Shown piece after piece: positions 53,673 to 64,000 of a stretch of DNA of 64,000 nt. The stretch is from Caldovatus aquaticus (GTDB lineage: Bacteria; Pseudomonadota; Alphaproteobacteria; Acetobacterales; Acetobacteraceae), in assembly GCF_019458025.1 (NCBI RefSeq), contig NZ_JAHZUY010000002.1, positions 124,001 through 188,000 of the forward strand. Direction: 5' to 3'. The position numbers were made by a program, and so were the translations under genes. A model generated the notes under the pieces. It was not told the DNA's origin. It made no database searches and saw only the letters and a list, made by a program, of their open reading frames with translations. Numbering within the stretch: the stretch's first letter is position 1; the number at the start of each line of letters is the position of its first letter.

Positions 53673-54052
53673 ACGGCCGGGTCCATCGGCGGGCAGGGAC
53701 GGGCCGGCCCGTCGGCTCGCCAACGCGCGGGCGGGGCCGGCGCGGCTCCCCCGCCCCGGACCGGCGGCGCGCGACCGCCGCCTGTCTCTGTCCCCGGCGT
53801 CAGCCACGGCGCGCGCCCGATCCCGAGGCCGATGCGCGCCGCCGACGTCGGCGCCCCGCCAAGCGCCGGGACCCGCGCCCTCTGCCGCGGCTCGCCGGGC
53901 TGCCTCGCGTGGGGCCGCGGAGCGCCGCGCTCGGCTCCGTCGCCCGGCGGGCGCGGCGGATTTTCCGTTTGACCGGCCGCGCACGGCTTCGCAGGGTGCC
54001 CCGGAAGCGCGCAGCGAGCACGGGACCGCGCGCGCGCAAGGGGGAGATGTCC
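53673..54052. other. 380-base gene-free stretch
   Basis: A perfect 16-base palindrome GACGGGCCGGCCCGTC lies at 53698-53713, 26 bases after the EEP stop, and may help end that transcript. A TTGACC word (53969-53974) is a good -35 box for the following gene, but no fitting -10 box is seen. The short GAACGGCCGGG near the EEP stop resembles part of the dispersed repeat but is too short to call. Confidence 0.4.
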
Positions 54053-55162
54053 ATGCCGCACCACCGGCTTAGTGCGGTTTCCGCCCGCGGGGGCGCCGGC
54101 GCGCGCCGCGACGCCGATCCCGGTTCGCCCCCGCCGCGAGCGGACGCGACGAGGGCGCCCGGGCACGCCTTCGCCCGCCGCGCGGCGCTGCGCGCCGCCC
54201 TCGGCGGCATCGCGGCGCTGCCCGCCGCGGCGGCAGGGAGCCAGTCGGCGGTGGCGCCGGAGTTCCCGCGCCAGCCGGTGCGCCTCGTCGTGCCCTTCGC
54301 CCCGGGCGGCGCGACGGACGTCGTCGCGCGCATCCTCGCGCCCGGGATGCAGCAGGCCTTCGGCGGCCGGCCGGTCGTGGTCGAGAACCGCGGCGGCGCC
54401 GGCGGGCTGATCGGCGCCGAGGCTGTCGCCACCGCGCCGCCCGACGGCCACACCGTCATCCTCCTCACCATCACCAACGCGGTGCTGATGGTGGGGCTGA
54501 TGCGCAACGCGCGCGTGGACCCGCGACGGGACTTCGAGCCCGTTTCCCTGGTGGCGACGCTGCCGATGGTGCTGACGGTCGGCAGGCACGTGCCGGCGCG
54601 GGACCTGCCGGAGCTGATCGCCCTCCTGCGGTCGCGCCCCGGGCGCCTGACCTACGGCTCCGCCGGTCCCGGCAGCATCAACCACCTCGGCGCGCACCTG
54701 CTGACCCTGCGCACGGGAACGCAGGCGGAGCACGTGCCCTACCGCGGCGCCGGCCCGGTCTTCGCGGACATGATCGCGGGCAACGTGGACATGCTGATCG
54801 AGGGCATCCCGTCGCAGGCGCCCCATGTGCGCAGCGGCCAGATCCGCGCCATCGCCGTGCTGGCACCGGAGCGCAGCCCGCTGCTGCCCGAGGTGCCGAC
54901 CGCCATCGAGCAGGGAATCGCCGGCTTCCAGATCATGAACTTCATGGGCGTCTACGCGCCTGCCGGCACGCCGCCCGCGGTGATCGCACGGCTCGAGCAG
55001 GCGGTGCGGAGCGCGGTGCGCGACGAGACCGTCGCGCAGCGCCTGCGGGATGCGGGAACCGAACCGGCCGGCTCCGCCGCGGCGGAGTTCCGGTCCTTCT
55101 GGCAGGCGCAGCTCGACCTGTGGCTGCCGGTCGTCGAGGCCTCGGGCATCCGGCTGGACTAG
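54053..55162 (+). CDS. Tripartite tricarboxylate (Bug/TctC-like) substrate-binding protein
   Basis: 369 residues from the ATG at 54053, which has GGGGGAG six bases upstream; an ATG two codons earlier is too close to that site. An unusually long polar N-terminal part of about 40 residues comes before the export signal FARRAALRAALGGIAALPAAA. The Bug features follow: QPVRLVVPFAPGGATDVVARIL, VVENRGGAGGLIGAEAVATA, VPYRGAGPVFADMIAGNVDM and FMGVYAPAGTP. The TAG stop is the start of repeat copy 3. A second Bug gene follows; the two are different proteins, not a recent copy. Confidence 0.9.
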   Translation: MPHHRLSAVSARGGAGARRDADPGSPPPRADATRAPGHAFARRAALRAALGGIAALPAAAAGSQSAVAPEFPRQPVRLVVPFAPGGATDVVARILAPGMQQAFGGRPVVVENRGGAGGLIGAEAVATAPPDGHTVILLTITNAVLMVGLMRNARVDPRRDFEPVSLVATLPMVLTVGRHVPARDLPELIALLRSRPGRLTYGSAGPGSINHLGAHLLTLRTGTQAEHVPYRGAGPVFADMIAGNVDMLIEGIPSQAPHVRSGQIRAIAVLAPERSPLLPEVPTAIEQGIAGFQIMNFMGVYAPAGTPPAVIARLEQAVRSAVRDETVAQRLRDAGTEPAGSAAAEFRSFWQAQLDLWLPVVEASGIRLD

Positions 55163-55263
55163 GGGGATCGCGGACGGAAACGGCCGGAAGCGCGGATCCG
55201 CCCGGCAGACGACGAGCCGGAGCCGCTGCAGCGGGCACGGCGAGCGGAAACGGCGCTGGCGCC
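55160..55263 (+). repeat. Dispersed intergenic repeat, copy 3
   Basis: Starting at the TAG stop of the Bug gene, it reads TAGGGGGATCGCGGACG, GAAACGGCCGG, AGCGCGGATCCGCCCGGC, GAGCCGGAGCCGCTGC, and ends near CGGCGCTGGCGCC. Compared with copies 2 and 4 it lacks about four bases after GCGGAC. GGATCGCG and CGCGGATCC are opposed and could pair. Confidence 0.7.
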
Positions 55264-55419
55264 GCCCGGCGTGTCCCGGCCCGGGCGCCGCGAGGCCAGG
55301 GGGGCGCGCAGCGCGTGCGCCGCGCCTCGCGCGGCCGGCGCCCGCCGCGCTTGACGGCGGCGCGCCGGCCGCCCCAGCCTGCCGTCCGCGCTCCGCCGCC
55401 GGACGGAAGGATGCGAGCC

Positions 55420-56400
55420 ATGCCGAATGCCGCCCCGTCGCGCCGCGCCCTGCTCGGCGCCGCCCTCGCCGTGCCGCCGGTCGCCGCCCGAGGGGCGCAG
55501 GCCGCCTGGCCCGAGCGCCCGGTGCGCCTGATCGTCCCCTACTCGGCCGGCGGCGTCGCCGACACCGTGGCGCGCTTCCTGCAGCCCAAGATCGGCGAGT
55601 TCCTCGGCCAGCCGCTGATCGTCGAGAACCGCACCGGCGCCTCCGGCCTGATCGCCGCCACCCAGGTCGCGCAGTCCCCGCCCGACGGCCACACCCTGCT
55701 GCAGGAGGGCGCGACCTTCGTCACCCTGCCGCTGACCCGGCGCGACATGCCCCTCGACTACGCCGCAGCCTTCGCGCCGATCGCCCAGGCGACGATCGTG
55801 CCCTACCTGCTCAACGTGCGCGCCGACTTCCCGGCGCGCACGCTCGAGGAATTCGTCGCGCAGGCGAAGGCGCATCCCGGCGCGATCACCTACGGCACGC
55901 CGGGCATCGCCCATATCGGCCACTTCATGGGCGAGCTGCTGCAGATCATGGCCGGCATCCGGCTCGAGCACGTGCCCTACCGGGGCGGGGCGGACGTCGC
56001 GCGCGACCTCGCCGGCGGGCGCATCGACGCCTGCATCATCAGCCTCAACAGCATCCGCCCGGTGGTGCAGGCCGGCAAGGCCCGCATCCTCGCCTGCACC
56101 ACGGCCGAGCGGCACCCGGGCGCGCCGGAGGTGCCGGCGATCGCCGAGACCTTCCCGGGCTACGACCTGACGAGCTGGATCGGCATGTTCGCCCCCGCCG
56201 GCACGCCGCGCGCGGCGATCGAGCGCTTCGGCGCGGCGCTGCGCTTCGCGCTCGAGGACCCGGGCACGCGCCAGCGGCTGGTGGCCAACGGCGAGGTGCC
56301 GGTGCGCTCCTCGCCCGAGCACTTCATCGCCCACCTCGCCCGCTTCCGCGAGGTGGCGGCACGCGTCGTCGCCGCCAGCCCGGCGCTGCGGCCGGCGTGA
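55420..56400 (+). CDS. Tripartite tricarboxylate (Bug/TctC-like) substrate-binding protein
   Basis: 326 residues from the ATG at 55420, with GGAAGG nine bases upstream; an ATG at 55411 is too close to it. The export signal APSRRALLGAALAVPPVAARGAQA comes first, followed by RPVRLIVPYSAGGVADTVARFL, IVENRTGASGLIAATQVAQSPPDGHTL, VPYRGGADVARDLAGGRIDA and WIGMFAPAGTP. It has no membrane partner nearby. It is convergent with a PEP mutase-like enzyme gene 4 bases away. Confidence 0.9.
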   Translation: MPNAAPSRRALLGAALAVPPVAARGAQAAWPERPVRLIVPYSAGGVADTVARFLQPKIGEFLGQPLIVENRTGASGLIAATQVAQSPPDGHTLLQEGATFVTLPLTRRDMPLDYAAAFAPIAQATIVPYLLNVRADFPARTLEEFVAQAKAHPGAITYGTPGIAHIGHFMGELLQIMAGIRLEHVPYRGGADVARDLAGGRIDACIISLNSIRPVVQAGKARILACTTAERHPGAPEVPAIAETFPGYDLTSWIGMFAPAGTPRAAIERFGAALRFALEDPGTRQRLVANGEVPVRSSPEHFIAHLARFREVAARVVAASPALRPA

Positions 56401-56404
56401 GCGC

Positions 56405-57385
56405 CTACCCCGCGGCCGGCGGCGCCACGGGCGGCTGATAGCCGAGGCTGGCGGCGTATTTCCGGCCCGCCTCGGGCGGCAGGAACTCCGCCTCCAGCGC
56501 GCGGATGCGGGCGAAGCCCGCGAAGCCGTGCAGGTCGCCCATCGGATGCGCCCGGTAGCGCGCGTCGAACTCGGGCTCCGCCGCGGTGCCCTTCTCCTTC
56601 AGCGCCCGTGCGACGTCGTGGAGCGCCATCAGCGTCGCGCGCATCGCGAGGCCCGGAAGGATGCAGACGGCGATGCCGAGCGCGGCCATCTCCCGCTCGG
56701 TGAAGCGCGGCGAGATGCCGGTCATGTTGTAGAACACGCGGCCGCCTCCGACCTCGCGGCAGACGCGCTCGACCTCGGCCACGCTCGCCGGCCCCTCGAC
56801 GAAGGCGAGGTCGGCGCCGGCATCGAGGAAGGCACTGGCGCGCCAGATCGCCTCGTCGAGCGAGCCGCCGTGGGCGCCGCGCGCATCGGTGCGGGCGACG
56901 ATCACGAAGGTCGGGTCGAGCGCGTCGCGCGCGGCGCAGGCGGCGCGGATCCTGCGCACCGCCTCCTCGCGCCCGATCACCTCGCGCCCCGCCACGTGAC
57001 CGCAGCGCTTGGGCGCCACCTGGTCCTCGAGGTGCAGGCCCGCGGCGCCGGCGCGCACGTATTCCTCGACCGTGCGGATGGCGTTGAGCGCGTTGCCGTA
57101 GCCGGTGTCGGCGTCCGCGATCACCGGCACGCGCACGGCGGCGGCGATGTATCGCGCGTTCGTCGCCATCTCGGTCAGCGTGATCAGCCCCGCGCCGGGC
57201 AGGCCGAGGAGGGCGAGCGAGCTGCCGTAGCCGCTCATGTAGATCGCCGGGAAACCGACATGCTCGAGCACGCGCGCGCTCATCGCGTCGTAGCAGACGG
57301 GCACGACGAGCGGACGGTGGTGCGCGAGCAGCGCCCGCAGCCGCGCCCCGGGCCGTTGCGGGGGTGCCTTCTCGCCGAGATGCAT
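56405..57385 (-). CDS. Isocitrate lyase/PEP mutase family enzyme
   Basis: 326 residues from the ATG at 57385 (MHLGEKAPPQRPG), with GGAGG about nine bases upstream. The barrel enzyme has MSGYGSSLALLGLPGAGL, the metal-binding ADADTGYGNALN, the catalytic loop EDQVAPKRCGHVAGR and FVIVARTDARGAHG. Related enzymes cleave 2-methylisocitrate, 2,3-dimethylmalate, carboxyphosphonoenolpyruvate or oxaloacetate. The KRCGH loop supports a C-C lyase rather than a phosphonate mutase, but the substrate is open. It is divergent from fumC. Confidence 0.9.
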   Translation of the reverse strand: MHLGEKAPPQRPGARLRALLAHHRPLVVPVCYDAMSARVLEHVGFPAIYMSGYGSSLALLGLPGAGLITLTEMATNARYIAAAVRVPVIADADTGYGNALNAIRTVEEYVRAGAAGLHLEDQVAPKRCGHVAGREVIGREEAVRRIRAACAARDALDPTFVIVARTDARGAHGGSLDEAIWRASAFLDAGADLAFVEGPASVAEVERVCREVGGGRVFYNMTGISPRFTEREMAALGIAVCILPGLAMRATLMALHDVARALKEKGTAAEPEFDARYRAHPMGDLHGFAGFARIRALEAEFLPPEAGRKYAASLGYQPPVAPPAAG

Positions 57386-57581
57386 CGCCTTGTCCTCCGC
57401 GCGGGGAGGCACGAGCCTCCGCGGCGGCGCGGCGCGCGGTCAAGCCCGCCCGGGCCCGGCCGGGCGCCGCGGCGCCTCTCCCCCGGCGGTCGGCCGCAGG
57501 GCCTTGCCGAGGCACGGCCCGCGTGCCTCTACCGGCGCCCGCGCCGCACGCCATCTTAGGGAACCAGCAGGAGGACCCCCC

Positions 57582-58993
<1,412 letters not shown>

Positions 58994-58997
<4 letters not shown>

Positions 58998-59251
58998 GCG
59001 AGGACAGCCCGGGCGGAGGCCGCCACCTGCGCAAGCGCAGCTTCACCGTCGCGGGGCACCGGACCTCGGTGGCGCTGGAGCCGGAATTCTGGGCGGCGCT
59101 GGAGACGGCGGCGGCCCGCCGCGGCATCAGCCTCGCCGCGCTGATCGCCCTGCTGGACGCGCGCCGCACGGCCTCCCGCATGCCGCTTGCGAGCGCGCTC
59201 CGCGTCTTCGCGCTGGCCGAGGTGGAGGCGACCGCGCCGCGCCGCGGCTGA
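58994..59251 (+). CDS. Ribbon-helix-helix domain protein (RHH_4 type)
   Basis: 85 residues. KRSFTVAGHRTSVALEPEFWAALE is the ribbon strand and first helix, and GISLAALIALLDARR the second, the pattern of short RHH_4 proteins. The domain usually binds DNA as a dimer, so a regulatory role is possible but unproven. Its ATG overlaps the fumC stop (ATGA), so its output is tied to fumC. It is convergent with the AsmA gene, 18 bases apart. Confidence 0.83.
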
Positions 59252-59269
59252 GCGGAGGCGCGCGGCGGC

Positions 59270-62194
59270 TCATCCCCGCTCCGCCCGCCAGCGCGCCCAG
59301 GCGCTGATCTCCGGCAGGCGCCGCGGCGCGGCGAGGTCGCCGGACAGGTGCAGGCCGATGTCCGGCGCCTCGGTCTGGGCGGGCCGCGCCGCGATCTGCA
59401 CGTCGAGCGTCGCCCGCGCCAGGTCGATCGCCCCGCGCGCGCTCGCCGTCACGCCCCCCTCGCCGGTCAGCCGCGCCGCCTGCAGGACCAGGCGGCCGTC
59501 GCCGAGGTGCGCGGCGAGCTCCAGCCGGTCGAAGGCGGTGCCGCCGGCAGGGGCCCCGTCGCCGAGGGCGCGGCGCAGCCCGGCCTCCGCCGCCTCCGGA
59601 TCCTCCTGCGCCGAGGCCGCGACCAGTGCGGCGAGATCGAGGCCCACCAGCACCCCGTTGCGCACGGCGAGACGCAGCTCGCCCTCGCAGGTCGCGAGCA
59701 GCGCCGCCGGGCTGTGGCCGACGCCGCCGAGGCGCAGCTCGCCCTCGACCTGGCCCGCGGCCAGGTCGAGCACAGGCAGGCCGAACAGCGGCCCGGCGAT
59801 GGTCGCGTCCTCGAGCCGCAGCGCCGCGCTCACCGCCGGCGGATCGGCGGCGCCGCCCCGCACCGTCACCGCGCCGGTGAGCGTGCCGCCGCCGAGCCGG
59901 GCGCGCAGCCCTTCCACCTCCAGCCGCCCGCCGGCGAGCCGGACACTGCGTGCCTCCACCGCTTCCAGCGCCGGCGCGTCCGCGATCCGCACCTGCGCCG
60001 CGGTGACGGAGAGCTCGGCATCCATCGCGTCGAGCAGGGCGAAGCCCAGCGGCTCGTCGCCGCGCCAGCGCAGCGGCGGCAGCGCGACGTGCTCGGCGGC
60101 GATGCGCCCCGTCAGCCGCGGGCGCGGCGCCGCGGGATCGAGCGCGAGCGAGAGCTGCTGGCCGCGCGCCCGCAGCCCGGCCAGGACCAGGTCGAGGTGG
60201 TCCGCCGCGATCCCGCCCGGCGCGACGACCAGCCCGGAGGCGACCAGCGACAGCGACCCCTGGCCGAGCCACTCGGCGCCGTCGAGGCCGAATCCCTCGG
60301 CGAGGAGGCGCAGCGCCCCGGGATGGCGCAGGGCCAGCGTGCCGGCGAACCGCGGCGCCCGGCCGTCCAGCGTGCCGTTCGCCTCGACGCGCAGCTCGCC
60401 GAGCTCCGCCTCGGCGCGCAACGCCAGGGCGTCCACGGGGCCGCCGCCCGAGAGCCGCAGCGTCACGGGCCGGCCGGCGAGCAGCGCGCGGCCGGGCCAA
60501 TCCGCCGGCAGCAGGGCGGCGAGCTCGGCGGCGTTCGCCGCCGTCGCCTCGATGCTGAGGTCGGCGAGCCGCGGCGCGGCTGCCGTCTCGGCGCCCCCCC
60601 CGCGCGCGCCGGCACCGCCGCCCACCGCGAGCGCGCCGGAGGCGGTCACGTCGGCGCCGGCGAACCGGCCGGAGAGGCGCCGCACCGCCAGCCGGCCGCC
60701 CTCCAGCGCCGCGTCGAGCGTCGCGCGCTCCGCCGTCAGGCCGCGCCAGACCACCTGCTCGGCGGCGAGGCGGAGATTGGCGTCCACGCCGCCGAGCGCG
60801 GCGCCGAGATCGGCCCGGCTCGGCCCCGGCGGCACCAGCCCGTCCAGCACCAGCCGGTCGAAGCTGAGCCCGGCGCCGACCGCCGGCCGCGCCCCGCCGA
60901 AGCGCAGCACCCCGGCGCCGGAGATGCGCATGCCGTCCACCGTCGCGGCGAGGTCGGCGACCGAGGCCTGGGTCTGCTCCAGCACCAGGCGCAGCCGCCC
61001 CTCCCCGGCGCGCAGGCGCGACGGGTCGGTGCCGGCGAGAGGCACGCCGAACGCCGCCAGCGTCTCCCGCAGGTTGCCGCCGCGGAAGTGCAGGGCGAGC
61101 TCCAGCCGGTCGGCCGCGGACGCGCCCGCCAGCTCGACCGTCGTCTCGCCGGGCAGCAGGGCGGAGACGTCGGTGAGCGTGAGCCGCTCCTCTTCCAGCA
61201 CCACCGCGCCGCGCAGCCGGCGCAGGGCGGCACCGCGGAAGGCCGCGGCCTCGGCCGAGAGGTCCAGGCTGGTCGGCATGGCGGGCCGTCCCGCGGCGCG
61301 CAGCGCGCCGACCCAGGCGTCGAGGTCGAGCCGGCTCGCCGCCAGCGCGATGTCGAGCCGCGGCGCCGGCAACAGGCGCAGCGCCAGCGCCCCGCGCGCC
61401 GGCACGCCGGCGATGTCGAGCGTGACCTCGTCCGCCGCGATCAGCTCGGCCCCGGCGGTCAGCCGCCCGCTGCCGCGGAACGGCCCCGGCGGCGCCGGCA
61501 GCAGGACGGCGAGGTCCTGCCCGGAGGCCTCGAAGCGCCCCTCGAACCCGCCCTCGGGCAGCAGGGCGCCGCGCGCGGTGGCGGCGGCCCCGGTGGCGGC
61601 GAGGGCGAGGTCGAGCGTCGAGACGCCGTCATAGCCGGGCCGGCCGAGCGTGGCGGAGAAGCGGACCGGCAGGGCGCGGAAGGTGAAGCGGCCCTCGACC
61701 TGCACCGCCTCCAGCGCCCCGCCGGCCGAGAGCCGGGCGGCGACATCCTCCAGCACCGCCGCGCCGAGACGCACGCGGCTGTCCTCGATGCGCGCATCGA
61801 GGGCGAGGAGCCAGGCCGGCGGGCGCAGCGCGAGGGTGGTGGCCGGCGGCCAGGGGAGGCGGATCTCGGCGCCGACGAGGGCGATCTCGCGCGGCTCCAG
61901 CCGCCCGGTGAGCAGGGCGCCGAGGTCGAGGCGCAGGCGCATGCGGCGCGCGGCGATGTCGATGTCGTCGCCGGCCGCGCCGACGCGCACGCGCGCGGCC
62001 TCGATCCGCGGCTGCGGCAGGAGGGCGAGGCGGAGGTCGCCCTCGATCGCCACCGGACGGCCGAGGCGGACGGCGGCGAGCGCGGCGAGGCGCGGCCGCT
62101 GCGCCTCCCAGTCCACGAAGCGCGGGCCGAGCCAGAGCGCGCCGCCCAGCGCGGCGAGCAGCAGCGCGAGCGCGAGGACGAGCCGGCGGGTCAT
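59270..62194 (-). CDS. AsmA family protein
   Basis: 974 residues. A single N-terminal membrane anchor (MTRRLVLALALLLAALGGALWLG) is followed by VDWEAQRPRLAALAAVRLGRPVAIEGDLRLALLPQPRI, the AsmA opening. The rest is a long repetitive beta-rich periplasmic region with many short LRL-A-GG units. The C-terminal end contains QVEGELRLGGVGHSPAALLATCEGELRLAVRNGVL, the AsmA_2 segment. AsmA-like proteins form lipid-conducting grooves between the membranes or affect outer membrane assembly. It lies 51 bases after the oxoprolinase gene. Confidence 0.88.
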   Translation of the reverse strand: MTRRLVLALALLLAALGGALWLGPRFVDWEAQRPRLAALAAVRLGRPVAIEGDLRLALLPQPRIEAARVRVGAAGDDIDIAARRMRLRLDLGALLTGRLEPREIALVGAEIRLPWPPATTLALRPPAWLLALDARIEDSRVRLGAAVLEDVAARLSAGGALEAVQVEGRFTFRALPVRFSATLGRPGYDGVSTLDLALAATGAAATARGALLPEGGFEGRFEASGQDLAVLLPAPPGPFRGSGRLTAGAELIAADEVTLDIAGVPARGALALRLLPAPRLDIALAASRLDLDAWVGALRAAGRPAMPTSLDLSAEAAAFRGAALRRLRGAVVLEEERLTLTDVSALLPGETTVELAGASAADRLELALHFRGGNLRETLAAFGVPLAGTDPSRLRAGEGRLRLVLEQTQASVADLAATVDGMRISGAGVLRFGGARPAVGAGLSFDRLVLDGLVPPGPSRADLGAALGGVDANLRLAAEQVVWRGLTAERATLDAALEGGRLAVRRLSGRFAGADVTASGALAVGGGAGARGGGAETAAAPRLADLSIEATAANAAELAALLPADWPGRALLAGRPVTLRLSGGGPVDALALRAEAELGELRVEANGTLDGRAPRFAGTLALRHPGALRLLAEGFGLDGAEWLGQGSLSLVASGLVVAPGGIAADHLDLVLAGLRARGQQLSLALDPAAPRPRLTGRIAAEHVALPPLRWRGDEPLGFALLDAMDAELSVTAAQVRIADAPALEAVEARSVRLAGGRLEVEGLRARLGGGTLTGAVTVRGGAADPPAVSAALRLEDATIAGPLFGLPVLDLAAGQVEGELRLGGVGHSPAALLATCEGELRLAVRNGVLVGLDLAALVAASAQEDPEAAEAGLRRALGDGAPAGGTAFDRLELAAHLGDGRLVLQAARLTGEGGVTASARGAIDLARATLDVQIAARPAQTEAPDIGLHLSGDLAAPRRLPEISAWARWRAERG

Positions 62195-62245
62195 GGGCGA
62201 GGGCTCATGGGCGAAGGCGGCCGGCGCGGCGCGCCCGCTCCGCTG

Positions 62246-64000
62246 TCACGGCGCCGCGCCCCATCCGCCCCCGCCCGGCGTCTCCAGCCCGAACACCTCG
62301 CCGGCGGCGAGGAAGGCGCGGTCGCAGCCCTTCAGCCCTTCCACGCGCCCGTCCGCGCGCTCCACCCACTGCCGCCCCGGCGCGCCGTCCCGCCCGCCGG
62401 CGAGCCCGTGCGGGGCGACGGTGCGGCGCGAGGCGACGATCACCGCCTCCATCGGGCGGAGGAAGCGGATGCGCCGGCGCGCCCCGTCGCCGCCGCGCCA
62501 GCGCCCCGCCCCGCCGGAGCCGCGGCGGACCGAGAACTCCTCGAGCCGGACGGGGTAGCGCAGCTCCAGGATCTCCGGATCGGTCATGCGGGTGTTGGTC
62601 ATGTGGGTCTGCACCGGGCCGGTGCCGTGGAAGCCGGGCCCGGCGCCGGTGCCGCCCGCGACCGTCTCGTAGTACTGGTAGGCGGCGTCGCCGAACAGCA
62701 CGTTGTTCATCGTCGCCTGGGCCGAGGCGCAGGCGCCGAGCGCAGCGAGCAGCGCGTTGCACGTCACCTGGCTGACCTCGGTGTTGCCGGCGACCACCGC
62801 GGCGCCGGGACGGGGCGAGAGGAAGGTCCCCTCCGGCACCACGATCTCGAGCGGCGCAAGGCAGCCGTCGTTGAGCGGGATGTCCTCGCCGACCAGGCAG
62901 CGGAAGCAGTAGAGCACGACGGCGCGGCAGATCGCCGTCGGGGCGTTGAAGTTGCCCGGGCGCTGCGGTCCGGTGCCGGTGAAGTCGATCACCGCGCGGC
63001 GCCGGGCGCGGTCCACCCGCACCGCGACGACGAGCGGCGTGCCGTCGTCGAGCGCGGTGCGGAACGCGCCGTCCGGCAGGCGGTCGAGCACGCGGCGCAC
63101 GCTCTCCTCGGCGTTGTCCATCACGTGGCGCATGTAGGCGCGCACCGTGTCGAGGCCGAACTCGCGCACCGCCCGGCGCAGCTCCTGCACCCCCTTCTCG
63201 TTCGCCGCGACCTGCGCCTTGATGTCGGCGAGGTTCACCTCCGGCGAGCGCGCGGGGTATTTCGCCGAGCGCAGCAGCGCGAGGAACTCCGCCTCGCGGA
63301 TGCGCCCCCGCTCGACGAGCAGGAAGTCGTCTATGACGACGCCCTCCTCCTCGAGCGTCGCGGAATCGGGCGGGGTGGAGCCGGGGGTGAGGCCGCCGAT
63401 GTCGGCGTGGTGGCCGCGCGAGCCGACGAAGAAGAGGATCTCGCGGCCCTCCTCGTCGAACACCGGAGTGATGACCGTCACGTCCGGCAGGTGCGTGCCG
63501 CCGTTGTAGGGATTGTTCAGCGCCACCACGTCGCCGGGCCTGAGGGTGCCGCCGCGCAGGCGGATCACCGTGCGCACGCTCTCGCCCATCGCGCCGAGGT
63601 GCACCGGGATGTGCGGGGCGTTCGCCACCAGCCGCCCCTCGGCGTCGAAGATGGCGCAGGAGAAGTCGAGCCGCTCCTTGATGTTGACGCTGAGCGCGGT
63701 GTTCTGCAGCACGGCGCCGGTCTGCTCGGCGATGCTCATGAACAGGTTGTTGAACAGCTCCAGCATCACCGGGTCGGGGCGGCCGGTCGCGGCGACGACG
63801 GCGTTCGGCCGCGGCTCGGTGCGGCGCAGGATCAGATGGTTGCGCGGCGTCACCTCCGCGCCCCAGCCCGGCTCGATCACGGTGGTGGCGTTGGCCTCGC
63901 GGATCAGGGCGGGGCCGGCGATGCGATCGCCGGCGCGGAGCGCCGCGCGGTCGAACACCGGGGCGGCGTGCTCGGCGCCGCCGGTGAAGAGGGCGACGCG
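62246..64000 (-). CDS. 5-oxoprolinase/N-methylhydantoinase, HyuA-HyuB fusion (5' part cut by right edge)
   Basis: The reading frame runs in from the right edge. The first ~45 residues seen (PVFDRAALRAGDRIAGPALI, ANATTVIEPGWGAEV) are the end of a HyuA-type domain. After a short linker the HyuB domain starts at DPVMLELFNNLFMSIAEQTG and continues through NNPYNGGTHLPDVTVITPVF, VGSRGHHADIGGLTPGS and PVQTHMTNTRMTDPEILELRYPVR to GLETPGGGGWGAA. This fused layout is that of OplAH, an ATP-dependent 5-oxoproline hydrolase. Separate HyuA and HyuB proteins occur as well, so the complete gene length should be checked outside the window. Confidence 0.9.
   Translation of the reverse strand, partial: RVALFTGGAEHAAPVFDRAALRAGDRIAGPALIREANATTVIEPGWGAEVTPRNHLILRRTEPRPNAVVAATGRPDPVMLELFNNLFMSIAEQTGAVLQNTALSVNIKERLDFSCAIFDAEGRLVANAPHIPVHLGAMGESVRTVIRLRGGTLRPGDVVALNNPYNGGTHLPDVTVITPVFDEEGREILFFVGSRGHHADIGGLTPGSTPPDSATLEEEGVVIDDFLLVERGRIREAEFLALLRSAKYPARSPEVNLADIKAQVAANEKGVQELRRAVREFGLDTVRAYMRHVMDNAEESVRRVLDRLPDGAFRTALDDGTPLVVAVRVDRARRRAVIDFTGTGPQRPGNFNAPTAICRAVVLYCFRCLVGEDIPLNDGCLAPLEIVVPEGTFLSPRPGAAVVAGNTEVSQVTCNALLAALGACASAQATMNNVLFGDAAYQYYETVAGGTGAGPGFHGTGPVQTHMTNTRMTDPEILELRYPVRLEEFSVRRGSGGAGRWRGGDGARRRIRFLRPMEAVIVASRRTVAPHGLAGGRDGAPGRQWVERADGRVEGLKGCDRAFLAAGEVFGLETPGGGGWGAAP

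Noticed and set aside
53668-53690. GAACGGCCGGG next to the EEP gene stop, resembling the repeat core
   Set aside because: Only about 11 bases match and the rest of the element is missing.
54053-56400. The two tandem Bug proteins as a recent gene duplication
   Set aside because: They share family motifs but differ widely in length, signal region and most residues, so they are old paralogues at best.

Overview
The window is about 64 kb of very GC-rich DNA in which almost every base belongs to a gene. Gene content and protein style point to an alphaproteobacterium of the Acetobacteraceae (Roseomonas-like). The pointers are an rplKAJL-rpoBC cluster with alphaproteobacterial-style proteins, an MmcB-type DNA repair protein, an NDUFS6-like zinc protein next to polA, three tripartite-tricarboxylate (Bug/TctC-like) binding proteins, CaiB, intradiol dioxygenase and oxoprolinase genes. 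The family assignment is an inference. I see no rRNA, tRNA, CRISPR array, transposase, integrase or phage gene.

Left end (1-8.9 kb): the ribosomal protein/RNA polymerase cluster, read leftward as rplK, rplA, rplJ, rplL, rpoB, rpoC (rpoC cut by the edge). A good sigma-70 type promoter precedes rplK. nusG and secE, usually just upstream, are absent; an unrelated methyltransferase gene sits there instead. The rplA-rplJ spacer looks like a regulatory leader, and the rplL-rpoB spacer holds a strong hairpin.

8.9-25 kb: housekeeping and small metabolic genes: glyoxalase II, GST, two methyltransferases, an EamA exporter, a secreted trypsin-like protease, DNA polymerase I with an overlapping zinc-protein gene, a lipase-like hydrolase, SDRs, an Rrf2 regulator, MmcB, and an acyl-CoA dehydrogenase/SDR/phosphotransferase operon.

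25-38 kb: a receiver protein without its phospho-acceptor, a split thiamine-diphosphate decarboxylase, a MoxR/CoxE-type pair, small stress or detoxification enzymes, a CaiB CoA-transferase, a thioesterase/enoyl-CoA hydratase pair, and a binding protein/intradiol dioxygenase/aldehyde dehydrogenase cluster that looks like aromatic catabolism.

38-49 kb: an SbmA/YddA-type ABC protein whose nucleotide-binding domain has lost its catalytic motifs, then a tightly overlapping leftward operon. That operon encodes a complete CUT1-type ABC importer followed by an orphan molybdenum hydroxylase large subunit, a 3-hydroxyisobutyrate dehydrogenase-like enzyme and a type III asparaginase; it looks like uptake plus breakdown of one unidentified compound.

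49-64 kb: a glycosyltransferase, an MFS transporter, a cupin, an endonuclease/exonuclease/phosphatase protein, two tandem Bug proteins, a PEP mutase/isocitrate lyase-type enzyme, fumC with an overlapping ribbon-helix-helix gene, an AsmA protein, and the 3' part of a fused 5-oxoprolinase.

A dispersed repeat of about 100 bp occurs four times. Each copy starts exactly at, and supplies, the TAG stop codon of an unrelated gene. This repeat, the degenerate ABC protein and the 40-49 kb catabolic operon are the most unusual things in the window.
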